Shown here: piece by piece, positions 28,508 to 36,799 of the stretch
How the letters are laid out: every line of letters starts with the position of its first letter
Position numbering within the stretch: the first letter of the stretch is position 1
Source: Oscillospiraceae bacterium
GTDB taxonomy: Bacteria; Bacillota_A; Clostridia; Oscillospirales; Oscillospiraceae
Assembly (NCBI GenBank): GCA_017470325.1
Contig: JAFUES010000047.1
Span: forward strand, 1 to 51,377
DNA: 51,377 bases
Direction: 5' to 3'
Made by a program: the position numbers and the translations under genes
Notes under the pieces: generated by a model
Seen by the model: only the letters and a program-made list of their open reading frames with translations
Database searches by the model: none
What the model was told of the DNA's origin: nothing

Positions 28508-31318
28508 TTATCTGTTGGCCAGGACTTCAGTCAAGGTCGAGAGCATCTTATCCACATCCAGGGGCTTTGCGATGTGGCTGTTCATACCCGCGGCCTTAGC
28601 CGCCTGGATATCCTCCTGAAAAGCGTTGGCCGTCATAGCAATGATGGGGATGGCCGAAAGCCTTGCGTCCGCCAAGGCGCGGATCTCCCGTGTGGCCGTA
28701 TAGCCGTCCATCTCCGGCATCTGGATATCCATCAGCACCGCGTCATAATATCCAGGCTCAGAGGCCGCCACCTTATCCACGGCGATCCTGCCGTTTTCCG
28801 CTGTCTCAAGCGCGAAGCCCGCTTCACGCAGAATCATGGTGGCGATCTCCCGGTTGATCTGGTTGTCCTCCACCAGCAGCAACCGCTTGCCCGTGAAATC
28901 CTCCCGTGTTCCCTCCGTGGGGGATGAAGGCGCCGCCGTCTCTTCCGGCAGCTGGGACGCGTCGCTCAGTTCCAGTCGCAGACGGATCACGAACTCCGTC
29001 CCGTTTCCGGGCGCGGTATTTACGTCGATGGTACCTCCCATCTTGTCCACAATGCCCTTGGTGATGGCAAGTCCCAGGCCGGTGCCCTGGATGCCGCTGA
29101 CCGTGGAGGTCCGTTCCCGTTCAAAGGCAGTGAACATTTTTTCGGAAAATTCCCTGGACATGCCGATACCGTTATCCTGCACCCGCAGCTCATAGAGCCC
29201 CCAGTTTTCCTCGACGCTGTCGACCTCCCATAGGGAGACCTTGATATCGCCGCCCTCCGGAGTGAACTTAAAGGCATTGCTGACGATATTCAACAGCATC
29301 CGGTTCATATTGTGCCGGTCGGCCAGCACATAGGGGTGCCACACCTGGGAGGCGTCCACGGAGAAGCTCAGGTCCTTCTCCGCCATCTGGGCCTCAAACA
29401 GATCCCGCAGCTCGTACAGCAATGCGCGCAGGTCCAGAGGCGCGTTATTGAGTTCGATGGTGCCACTCTCAATACGGCTCATCTCCAGGATATCGTCGAT
29501 CAGTTCCAGCAGGTGCCTGCCAGAGACGTCGATCTTGCCCAGATACTCCGCCAGGGCCGGATCCTTGTTTTCCTTGCTGGCCAGATTGGTATAGCCAATG
29601 ATGGCGTTCATGGGCGTGCGGATATCGTGGGACATGTTGAACAGGAACTGGGTCTTTGCTCTGCTGCTCTCCTCTGCCCGGATGACCTCCCGCTCCAGCA
29701 GGTCATGGCGCTGGCGCAGGGTGCTCTGCACATACAGCATGACCACCAGACCTACCAGGAGGATACCCATGGCAAAGATCCCATCCCGCAGGATGATCTG
29801 ACGGGTCACCGCAGAGTCCGCCGCCGCCAGTAGCTGCAGCACCAGCCACATCATGACCGCATATAACAGAAGGGAAAACAGCACCGTGCTGGAGGTAGAC
29901 ATGCCGTGATACTCTGACAGGAGCCCCTGCCGCATGGTCCGCCAGTAGAATACAAAGCCCAACAGGCACCACAGCGCCAGCATCAGAAACGATGCGGCCC
30001 CCATGGTCTGAAACTCGGTGATCCATGGGATCAGCTGCACGACAGTAAAGCAGCCGGTGACGACTGTACCGATCAGGCTGGTGACCATAATGGTCCGGTT
30101 GCCCGCTTTTTTCGCCAGCTTAAAGGCAGAGGCCGAGGTATAGCCGAAGCCCACAATGGCCCCGAAGGTGGTCAGTTCCACGAACCATTCCAGGGCGTAG
30201 CGGCCCAGGAAAGAGACCACGATGGAAATGACCATGATGAAGATGATGCAGAAGGTGGTGCTGGAAAACTTGTCGGAAAGGATTCGGTCCTCTGCCATAG
30301 TGGACAGCACGCGGGTAGTGGCCCGGTAGGCGCCGATGACGCCGGTGAGGATAGCGGCCAGGGCCGTGACGCCCATGATGGCAAGCCCTGCCTTGCCCAT
30401 GACGGTCTGGGCCGCGTAGAAGGCGGGTACGGCGGCCACGCCGCTGAGCTTGTCCAGATCCGCGATATAGCTCTGCCAGCTGTCATAGCCCGTCGGCAGT
30501 GCGGTGACACTCACCAGGGACATAGCGGTATATACGAAGGCGCCGAACAGGATAGACAGGGCGATGATCCGGCCCGAGCGCTTCACAGGAAAGCGGAAAT
30601 GCGCCGTCTCCAGCGAGATCACGTCAAAGCCCACGAAGGCCCAGGGGGACAGCAGCACGATGGTCATGACCACCGAAGGGCCGCCGCCGTTGTAGAGCCC
30701 CTTAGGCGAAAACAGGTCTGCCTGCTGCAGCCGTGGCAGGCAAGCCGCTGTGATGATCACTGCGCCCAGCATCAGCACCACAGCCAGCCCCGTTTGCAGT
30801 CCCTGGACCAGCGGCTTTTTGTTGATAAACAGCAGGCCGATCAAAACCAAGGCGCCCACCGACAGGGCCACTTCACCCAGATAGATCTCATAACCTGCGA
30901 TATTGTAATGATAACCCACCTGCAGCAGATCCCCGAACAGGGTCCGGCTGACCACAAAAAGAGCCGTGGCGTTCAAGAACACGATAGAGATATAGGACAA
31001 GCTCAGAAACCAGGAGCACAGGAAGGCATGGTCCCGACCAAAAGCCTCTTTGGTGTAGGCGTATACGCCGCCGGTACCGGGGCGGCTGTTCATCAAAAAG
31101 GCGTAGTTCATGCCGATGATGAGCATGATGACGGCGCTGATGAGCATAGCGACCACAGTACCGCCCGGGCCGGCGATGGGCAGGAAGGTGGTGCCGGGCA
31201 TGACAAAGGCGCCCCAGCCGATGATACAGCCGAAGGCGATTGCCCACACATCTATGGGAGCCAGATATCTGGCCATACCGGAAGAGCCGACGGTATTCTG
31301 CTGAGGAGTTTCGCTCAT
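28508..31318 (-). CDS. Amino-acid permease fused to hybrid histidine kinase
   Basis: 936 residues. Residues 1-430 form an APC-type transporter with about twelve helices (IDVWAIAFGCIIGWGAFVMPGTTFLP, then NSRPGTGGVYAYTKEAFG). Extra hydrophobic helices run to about 535. A short linker leads to a HisKA domain with H564 (FNMSHDIRTPMNAIIGY), then the HATPase domain (NIVSNAFKFTP, DNGIGM, GTGLGLAI). A receiver domain ends the protein, with D864 (VLMDIQMPEMDG) and K in AKPLD. The protein probably senses an amino acid through a transport-like domain and passes phosphate to its own receiver. No Hpt or response-regulator gene is adjacent, so the output is not in this window. Confidence 0.9.
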   Translation of the reverse strand: MSETPQQNTVGSSGMARYLAPIDVWAIAFGCIIGWGAFVMPGTTFLPIAGPGGTVVAMLISAVIMLIIGMNYAFLMNSRPGTGGVYAYTKEAFGRDHAFLCSWFLSLSYISIVFLNATALFVVSRTLFGDLLQVGYHYNIAGYEIYLGEVALSVGALVLIGLLFINKKPLVQGLQTGLAVVLMLGAVIITAACLPRLQQADLFSPKGLYNGGGPSVVMTIVLLSPWAFVGFDVISLETAHFRFPVKRSGRIIALSILFGAFVYTAMSLVSVTALPTGYDSWQSYIADLDKLSGVAAVPAFYAAQTVMGKAGLAIMGVTALAAILTGVIGAYRATTRVLSTMAEDRILSDKFSSTTFCIIFIMVISIVVSFLGRYALEWFVELTTFGAIVGFGYTSASAFKLAKKAGNRTIMVTSLIGTVVTGCFTVVQLIPWITEFQTMGAASFLMLALWCLLGFVFYWRTMRQGLLSEYHGMSTSSTVLFSLLLYAVMMWLVLQLLAAADSAVTRQIILRDGIFAMGILLVGLVVMLYVQSTLRQRHDLLEREVIRAEESSRAKTQFLFNMSHDIRTPMNAIIGYTNLASKENKDPALAEYLGKIDVSGRHLLELIDDILEMSRIESGTIELNNAPLDLRALLYELRDLFEAQMAEKDLSFSVDASQVWHPYVLADRHNMNRMLLNIVSNAFKFTPEGGDIKVSLWEVDSVEENWGLYELRVQDNGIGMSREFSEKMFTAFERERTSTVSGIQGTGLGLAITKGIVDKMGGTIDVNTAPGNGTEFVIRLRLELSDASQLPEETAAPSSPTEGTREDFTGKRLLLVEDNQINREIATMILREAGFALETAENGRIAVDKVAASEPGYYDAVLMDIQMPEMDGYTATREIRALADARLSAIPIIAMTANAFQEDIQAAKAAGMNSHIAKPLDVDKMLSTLTEVLANR

Positions 31319-31465
31319 AACGCCACCTCCCTTACCAATTCAAGTAGTAATATTTTATCATAGCCGCCACAGCTTGAACAGTCCCCATCACGAGAAAGAG
31401 TGCGCACGCAACTGCCAGTACTGCTGGCAGGTCTCCTGCCGGTCAAAGGATTCCAATGTCATTCT

Positions 31466-31492
31466 GCCTAAAAGTCGGTCGGTTTTTTAGGC
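31466..31492 (+). other. Hairpin in the long leader before the MoeA-like gene
   Basis: GCCTAAAA/TTTTAGGC with an 11-base loop, followed shortly by GCCTATTTTTAT. Another hairpin (CTGCCAG/CTGGCAG) is at 31412-31430. The 337-base gap 31319-31655 between divergent genes holds these structures, the promoter below and no gene that I can see. Neither fits the molybdenum-cofactor riboswitch as I know it. Confidence 0.4.
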
Positions 31493-31528
31493 AAACTGCC
31501 TATTTTTATCCCATCCAAATATTTTTTC

Positions 31529-31557
31529 TTGAATTGCCGCCCGGCTTGTTCTTTAAT
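31529..31557 (+). promoter_or_regulatory. Promoter of the molybdenum operon
   Basis: TTGAAT (31529-31534), 17-base spacer, TTTAAT (31552-31557), about 100 bases before the ATG. Confidence 0.5.
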
Positions 31558-31655
31558 AAAAGAAAGCGAATTCTTTTTAATTGCAATTTGCTTTTCAAAA
31601 CTACACCATTTCTCTTTTTGGAGACCATCCGTCAGGATCGGAGGAGGACGCGAAC

Positions 31656-32681
31656 ATGAAGCTGATGAATACTGTGGACGCCGTTGGGCAGGTGCTGTGT
31701 CATGACATCACCCAGATCATCAAGGATGAAGTGAAGGGACCTGTTTTCCGCAAGGGCCATATCATCCGGGAGGAAGACATCCCCGTTTTGCTGAGCGTGG
31801 GTAAAGACACCATCTATATTTGGGAAAACGACGAGAGCATGCTGCACGAGAATGACGCAGCAGAGGTCCTGCGGGATATCTGCCAGAACGAAAACATGCA
31901 CGCCACCGAACCGAAGGAGGGCAAGATCGAACTGATCGCCGATGCGGACGGGCTGTTCCTTGTGGATCTGGACCGCCTGCGGGCCATCAACGCCCTGGGC
32001 GATATGATGATCGCCACCCGCTCCGCCGGCTTCATGGTCAAGAAGGGCGATAAGCTCTGCGGCACCCGGGTGGTCCCTCTGGTCATCGAAAAGGCCAGGA
32101 TGGAGAAAGCCAAAGAGGTGGCAGGCGACACGCCCATCATGCGTCTGGTCCCGGTCAAGGCGAAGAAATACGGTGTGGTCACCACCGGCAACGAGGTGTT
32201 CTACGGCCGCATCCAGGACACCTTTACCCCGGTCATTGAGGGGAAGTTGAAGGAATTCGGATGTGAGATGATCGCCCACGTGGTCCTCAACGACGATCAC
32301 GTCAAGATCACCGAGGCCATCAACTCCATGCTCGCCAATGGTTGCGAGATGGTCTTCTGCAGCGGCGGCATGAGTGTGGATCCGGACGACAAGACCCCTC
32401 TGGCCATCCGCAACACCGGGGCCAACATCATCTCTTACGGCGCGCCGGTGCTGCCCGGGGCCATGTTCCTGGTGTCCTACACCCAGGACGGGCGGCCCAT
32501 CTGCGGCCTGCCCGGCTGTGTCATGTACGCCAAGCGCACCATCTTCGACCTGGTACTCCCCTATCTGATCACCGACACGCCGGTCACGAAGGAATGGCTG
32601 GCCGGTCTCGGCAACGGCGGGCTGTGTCTCAACTGTCCCGTGTGTCACTTCCCCAACTGCGGCTTCGGCAAGGGCGTATAA
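31656..32681 (+). CDS. MoeA-like molybdopterin-binding protein
   Basis: 341 residues. The N-terminal part (MKLMNTVDAVGQVLCHDITQI, FRKGHIIREEDIPVLLSVGK) is the MoeA N-terminal domain. The MoCF/MogA-like domain has VTTGNEVFYGRIQD, CSGGMSVDPDD and PGAMFLV...GLPGCVMYAKRTIFD. MoeA inserts molybdate into molybdopterin. The C-terminus has an unusual Cys motif, CLNCPVCHFPNCGFGKG, in place of the usual domain IV, and marks the version found near anaerobic Mo-hydroxylase clusters. Start at 31656 follows GGAGGAGG. Confidence 0.85.
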   Translation: MKLMNTVDAVGQVLCHDITQIIKDEVKGPVFRKGHIIREEDIPVLLSVGKDTIYIWENDESMLHENDAAEVLRDICQNENMHATEPKEGKIELIADADGLFLVDLDRLRAINALGDMMIATRSAGFMVKKGDKLCGTRVVPLVIEKARMEKAKEVAGDTPIMRLVPVKAKKYGVVTTGNEVFYGRIQDTFTPVIEGKLKEFGCEMIAHVVLNDDHVKITEAINSMLANGCEMVFCSGGMSVDPDDKTPLAIRNTGANIISYGAPVLPGAMFLVSYTQDGRPICGLPGCVMYAKRTIFDLVLPYLITDTPVTKEWLAGLGNGGLCLNCPVCHFPNCGFGKGV

Positions 32682-32695
32682 GACCGGAGCGACAA

Positions 32696-32734
32696 GTTCA
32701 TATCCCTATTTCCTTTTCATTTCTGTATATGAAC
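32696..32734. promoter_or_regulatory. Inverted repeat upstream of modA
   Basis: GTTCATAT (32696-32703) and ATATGAAC (32727-32734) are exact complements 23 bases apart, in front of modA. The half-sites loosely recall ModE boxes, and a ModE-like domain is encoded at 37861-38784. A hairpin in RNA is the alternative. Confidence 0.35.
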
Positions 32735-32794
32735 ACGTAAAGCCGTGTTTGTATAAATATATTTTTCCCTGAAACATGGGAGGAGGAAAACAGA

Positions 32795-33673
32795 ATGAAA
32801 AAAATCCTAGCATTGCTGCTTGCACTGGTCATGGTGTTTGCGCTGGCCGCCTGCGGCTCCAGCACTGCCACGACGGTGCCGGCAGCGACCGAGGCCCCCG
32901 CGGCCGCGGAGGAACCCGCCGCGGAACCTGTGGAAGAGGTGGAGATCATCGTCTTTGCCGCCGCTTCCATGACCGAAACGCTCACGGAGATCAAAGGGAT
33001 GTATGAAGCCGCCAATCCCGGCGTCACCATCACCTACAACTTTGACTCCTCCGGCACTCTGAAGACCCAGATCCAGGAAGGCGCCGACTGCGACGTGTTC
33101 ATCTCCGCCGCTCCCAAACAGATGAACCAGCTGGACGCCTCCAAAGACAGTGATGCCAATCCCGACGGTCTGGACTTTGTGCTGCAGGGCAGCCGTGTCA
33201 ACCTGCTGGAGAACAAGGTCGCCCTGGTAGTCCCCGAGGGCAACCCCAAGGGCATCAAGTCCTTTGACCATCTGGCTGAGCTGCTCAAGGGCGGCGATAT
33301 CCTCATGGCCATGGGCAACAGCGACGTGCCCGTGGGTCAGTATACCCAGAAGATCCTGGCCTACTATGAGCTGAGTGAAGAGGATCTGGCTGCTGCCAAG
33401 GTGCTCAGCTATGGCACCAACGTGAAGGAAGTCACCACCCAGGTCAGCGAGGCCAGTGTGGACTGCGGCGTGGTCTACGGCACCGATGCCTTCTCCGCCG
33501 GTCTGGAAGTGGTGGATACCGCCACCGCCGAGATGTGCGGCCAGGTCATCTACCCCGCCGCCGTGCTGAATATCAGTAAGGCTCCGGAGGCCGCCCAGGC
33601 TTTCCTGGACTACCTCTGCGGTGACGAGGCCATGGCCGTGTTTGAAGCTGTCGGCTTCTCCCGCATGGCCTAA
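32795..33673 (+). CDS. modA: Molybdate ABC transporter substrate-binding lipoprotein
   Basis: 292 residues. Lipoprotein signal MKKILALLLALVMVFALAAC with the lipobox Cys at residue 20, then an Ala/Pro/Glu spacer. The binding domain starts EIIVFAAASMTETLTEI, has FDSSGTLKTQI, DVFISA and VYGTDA motifs, and ends with the dimer-type tail of ModA. It captures molybdate or tungstate outside the membrane. Strong GGGAGGAGG ribosome binding site. Followed by modB after a hairpin. Confidence 0.94.
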   Translation: MKKILALLLALVMVFALAACGSSTATTVPAATEAPAAAEEPAAEPVEEVEIIVFAAASMTETLTEIKGMYEAANPGVTITYNFDSSGTLKTQIQEGADCDVFISAAPKQMNQLDASKDSDANPDGLDFVLQGSRVNLLENKVALVVPEGNPKGIKSFDHLAELLKGGDILMAMGNSDVPVGQYTQKILAYYELSEEDLAAAKVLSYGTNVKEVTTQVSEASVDCGVVYGTDAFSAGLEVVDTATAEMCGQVIYPAAVLNISKAPEAAQAFLDYLCGDEAMAVFEAVGFSRMA

Positions 33674-33680
33674 AGCAAGG

Positions 33681-33707
33681 AGCAGGCAGGGGACTCCCCT
33701 GCCTGCT
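33681..33707 (+). terminator. Hairpin between modA and modB
   Basis: AGCAGGCAGGGG/CCCCTGCCTGCT with a 3-base loop, with TTTTT 10 bases later. It may partly terminate transcription so that more binding protein than permease is made. Confidence 0.65.
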
Positions 33708-33732
33708 ATCTCAGATTTTTGGAGTTGTAGCT

Positions 33733-34407
33733 ATGTCTGTCGACTGGTATCCCCTTTGGAACTCTCTGCGCATCGCGGCCATCAGCTGTGTCCTCGTCTT
33801 TTTCCTGGGGATCTTCTTCGCCTACTATGCGGCGAAGCTGCCCCGGATGATCAAGGGCATTTTAGATGTGTTTCTGACGCTGCCCATGGTACTGCCGCCC
33901 ACGGTCTGCGGCTATTTTCTGCTGCTGATTTTTGGTGTCAAGCGTCCCCTGGGCATCTTTCTGCTGCAGTTTGGCATCAAATTCGTCATGACCTGGTACG
34001 GCGGTGTGCTGGCTGCGGCGGTGGTCGCCTTTCCGCTGATGTACCGCACGGCCCGCGGCGCCTTTGAGAGCTTTGACAAGACCCTGGCCTATTCCGGCCA
34101 GACGCTCGGCCTTTCCAACACCTACATCTTCTGGCGTGTCCGCATGCCCGCCTGCCGCCAGGGCATCCTGGCCGGCACGGTCCTGGCCTTTGCCCGGGCC
34201 CTGGGCGAGTACGGCGCCACCAGCATGCTGGTGGGCTACACCCCCGGCCGCACCGCCACCATCTCCACCACGGTCTACCAGCTGTGGCGGACCAACGATG
34301 AGGCGGGAGCTCTGTTCTGGGTGCTCATCAACCTGGCCATCAGCACCGTGGTGCTGCTGACCGTCAACATGCTGGAGGCCCGGCAGAAAAAGGCGGTGGC
34401 GAAATGA
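33733..34407 (+). CDS. modB: Molybdate ABC transporter permease
   Basis: 224 residues with five to six membrane helices. The EAA loop with the ATPase contact is ALGEYGATSMLVGYTPGRT, typical of ModB. It forms the membrane channel of the importer. Its stop overlaps the start of modC by 4 bases. Confidence 0.93.
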   Translation: MSVDWYPLWNSLRIAAISCVLVFFLGIFFAYYAAKLPRMIKGILDVFLTLPMVLPPTVCGYFLLLIFGVKRPLGIFLLQFGIKFVMTWYGGVLAAAVVAFPLMYRTARGAFESFDKTLAYSGQTLGLSNTYIFWRVRMPACRQGILAGTVLAFARALGEYGATSMLVGYTPGRTATISTTVYQLWRTNDEAGALFWVLINLAISTVVLLTVNMLEARQKKAVAK

Positions 34408-35465
34408 GCCTGAAGGTCGCCATTCAAAAACAGCTGGGCAGCTTCCTGCTGGACGTGGACTTTGAAGTTGAAAACGGCGTCACCTGTCTGCTGGGCGCCT
34501 CCGGCTGCGGTAAGAGCATGACCCTCAAATGCATCGCCGGGATCGAAAAGCCCGATTCCGGGCATATTGAATTAGACGGCCGGGTGTTGTATAATTCTGA
34601 GAAAGGGATCAACCTCCCGCCCCAGAAGCGCCAGGTGGGATACCTGTTCCAGAATTACGCGCTGTTTCCCAACATGACCGTGCGGCAGAACATTCTCTGT
34701 GGCCTCAACCGTGAGAAGAATCGCTCTGCCAAGGAAAAGCGGCTGGAAGATATGCTGCGCCTGATGCGGCTGGAGGGCTTGGAGAACCACAAGCCCCTTC
34801 AGCTCTCCGGCGGTCAGCAGCAGCGGGTGGCCCTGGCCCGTATTCTGGTCAGCGACCCCCAGGTCCTGTTGCTGGACGAGCCTTTTTCCGCCCTGGACGG
34901 GCATCTGCGGGACGCGCTGAAGATCGAGCTGCGGGACCTGCTGCAGCGCTTTGGGCACGAGGTGCTCATGGTGACCCATGACCGCACCGAGGCCTACAAC
35001 ATGAGCAGCAAGATCGCCGTCATGCACCAGGGCCGTCTGCTGACTGTACAGCCCACCAAGGCCCTCTTTGCCGATCCGGGTAGTGTGCCCGCCGCCGTCC
35101 TCACCGGCTGCAAGAATATCGCCCGGGCGAGGAAGCTGGACGCACACACTGTGGACGTCCCTGAATGGGGCGTGCAGTTGGAGGTGGCGCAGGAGGTGCG
35201 GGACGGCCTGAAAGCCGTGGGCATCCGCGCCCATTACTTTAACCCCAGCACACCACGCAACCGTTTTCCCGTCAGCTATGTGGAGGAGATGGAGGAGCCT
35301 TTCGAGACCATCATCCAGTTCCGCTATGCCGAACAGTCCCCGGACACTCCACCCATCTGGTGGCGGCTGGCCAAGGACAAGCGTCCCGGTCAATTTCCCG
35401 GGGAATTGGGGATTGCCCCCGCAAATGTCCTATTACTTTATGAAGAAAGGAGAATGAAAGCATGA
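34404..35465 (+). CDS. modC: Molybdate ABC transporter ATPase
   Basis: 353 residues. Walker A GASGCGKSM, signature LSGGQQQRVALARIL and Walker B VLLLDEPFSALD are intact. The C-terminal part after residue 230 is a regulatory extension with a TOBE-like region. It energises molybdate import. The stop overlaps the next gene, a separate molbindin. Confidence 0.93.
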   Translation: MSLKVAIQKQLGSFLLDVDFEVENGVTCLLGASGCGKSMTLKCIAGIEKPDSGHIELDGRVLYNSEKGINLPPQKRQVGYLFQNYALFPNMTVRQNILCGLNREKNRSAKEKRLEDMLRLMRLEGLENHKPLQLSGGQQQRVALARILVSDPQVLLLDEPFSALDGHLRDALKIELRDLLQRFGHEVLMVTHDRTEAYNMSSKIAVMHQGRLLTVQPTKALFADPGSVPAAVLTGCKNIARARKLDAHTVDVPEWGVQLEVAQEVRDGLKAVGIRAHYFNPSTPRNRFPVSYVEEMEEPFETIIQFRYAEQSPDTPPIWWRLAKDKRPGQFPGELGIAPANVLLLYEERRMKA

Positions 35466-35674
35466 AACTCAGTGCAAGAAATCAGTTCAAGGGCACCATC
35501 ACCGACATCCAGGAAGGCAGCGTCAACGGCATCGTTAAGATCGATATCGGCGGCGGCAACGTGATCAGTTCCACCATCTCCATGAACGCCATCAAAGAGC
35601 TGGGCCTGGCCGTGGGCAAGGAAGCCTACGCGGTCGTCAAGGCCACCTCCGTCATGGTGGGTGTGGACGAATAA
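35462..35674 (+). CDS. Molbindin (single TOBE/Mop domain)
   Basis: 70 residues, the size of a Mop protein: MKLSARNQFKGTITDIQEGSVNGIVKIDIGGGNVISSTISMNAIKELGL. Such proteins form hexamers that store or buffer molybdate. Translationally coupled to modC. Confidence 0.93.
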   Translation: MKLSARNQFKGTITDIQEGSVNGIVKIDIGGGNVISSTISMNAIKELGLAVGKEAYAVVKATSVMVGVDE

Positions 35675-35692
35675 TCTCCTGTGGCAGCACAA

Positions 35693-35736
35693 GGCGGCCC
35701 GGGCATCAAAGTGATGACCGGGCCGCCTGTTTTTTA
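35693..35736 (+). terminator. Terminator between the mod operon and the XdhC operon
   Basis: GGCGGCCCGG/CCGGGCCGCC with further pairing CATCA/TGATG, followed by TTTTTT on the plus strand. Confidence 0.85.
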
Positions 35737-35743
35737 TGTCCGT

Positions 35744-36775
35744 TCAGCTTTCGCTTCCGTCCTCCACCAGCACCCGCATGGTGCCGCCGCAGACCATACC
35801 GTCCGACTCGGCCACCTCGCCGGTCAGATCGATGTCCACGATCTTGTAGCGGCCGGTGCCGATGATGCGCACCGCGTCCTGGATCACCGCCGCCTCACTG
35901 CAGCCGCCGCCGATGCTGCCGGTGACCTTGCCCAGAGGGCTCACCGCCATCTTGGCGCCGGTGCCCCGGGGCGTGGAGCCCTTGGTCTCGATGACGGTGA
36001 CCACCGCCTTTGGCTCATGGTTCTCCGCCAGGTACTGCAGGGTGGACAGCTCCACATCGGAGTCGTTGCAGTAGCGGTCCGGGTTGCCGTGCTCCGGCAG
36101 ACGCTTGTATGCGATGACCTCCGACAGGATGGATACGGCGATCTCCGCGGGGGTCACCGCGCCGATGTTCAGCCCAATGGGCGTGCAGATCTTGTCGATC
36201 CTGGCCTCATCAAAGCCCTCCTCCTTGAGCATGGCAAGCAATCCCTTGGTGCGGCGCCGGGAGCCGATCATGCCCAGATAGGCCGGCTCCTCCCCCGGCA
36301 GCAGCACCCGCAGGCAGTCCGCGTCGTGCCGGTGGCCGCGGGTGATGACCACCACGTAGTCAAAGGGCGTGATGTTCAGGCTGCGGATGCCGTTTTCAAA
36401 GCTGTCACAAATCACCTGGGCTGCGTCGGGGAAACGGCTGCGGTTGGCAAAATCCGGCCTATCGTCCACCACGCAGACGTGGAAGCCGCACTTGGCGCCG
36501 AACTCACACACCGGCATGGCGATATGGCCGCCGCCCAGCACGATCAGCCGCTCCTGGGGCAGCACCGGCTCCTGCACGGTCAGGGCACTGTCTTCCCCCT
36601 CCGCCGTGACCCGAGCGTAGCTGCGGCCCTTGGCGTCGGCCACGGGCTTCACCGCCGTCAGCCGCCGCTCCAGATCGGTCTTCAAGTCACCCGAGGTGCC
36701 GTGGATCACAGTCTCCACCGCCACCGCCTGGTTTTCGTCCAGCTTGCCCAGGATTTCAGAATATAGGTTTTCCAT
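35744..36775 (-). CDS. XdhC-family Mo-enzyme maturation factor
   Basis: 343 residues. The Rossmann-type XdhC_C domain comes first (LIVLGGGHIAMPVCEFGAKCGFHVCVVDDRPDFANRSRFPDA; YLGMIGSRRRTKGL). The XdhC_CoxI domain follows at about residue 255 (AVVTVIETKGSTPRGTGAKM; GSIGGGCSE; GMVCGGTMRVLVE). In classical XdhC the order is the opposite. Related Clostridial and Desulfovibrio proteins beside aldehyde oxidoreductases share this order, as I recall. XdhC binds the molybdenum cofactor and delivers it, sulfurated, to the enzyme. Last gene of the minus-strand operon. Confidence 0.9.
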   Translation of the reverse strand: MENLYSEILGKLDENQAVAVETVIHGTSGDLKTDLERRLTAVKPVADAKGRSYARVTAEGEDSALTVQEPVLPQERLIVLGGGHIAMPVCEFGAKCGFHVCVVDDRPDFANRSRFPDAAQVICDSFENGIRSLNITPFDYVVVITRGHRHDADCLRVLLPGEEPAYLGMIGSRRRTKGLLAMLKEEGFDEARIDKICTPIGLNIGAVTPAEIAVSILSEVIAYKRLPEHGNPDRYCNDSDVELSTLQYLAENHEPKAVVTVIETKGSTPRGTGAKMAVSPLGKVTGSIGGGCSEAAVIQDAVRIIGTGRYKIVDIDLTGEVAESDGMVCGGTMRVLVEDGSES

Positions 36776-36799
36776 TTTTCTACGGCTCCTTTCCGCCTG

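Noticed and set aside
31340..31655. Molybdenum-cofactor riboswitch before the MoeA-like gene
   Set aside because: Hairpins are present but I cannot find the conserved core of the Moco motif.
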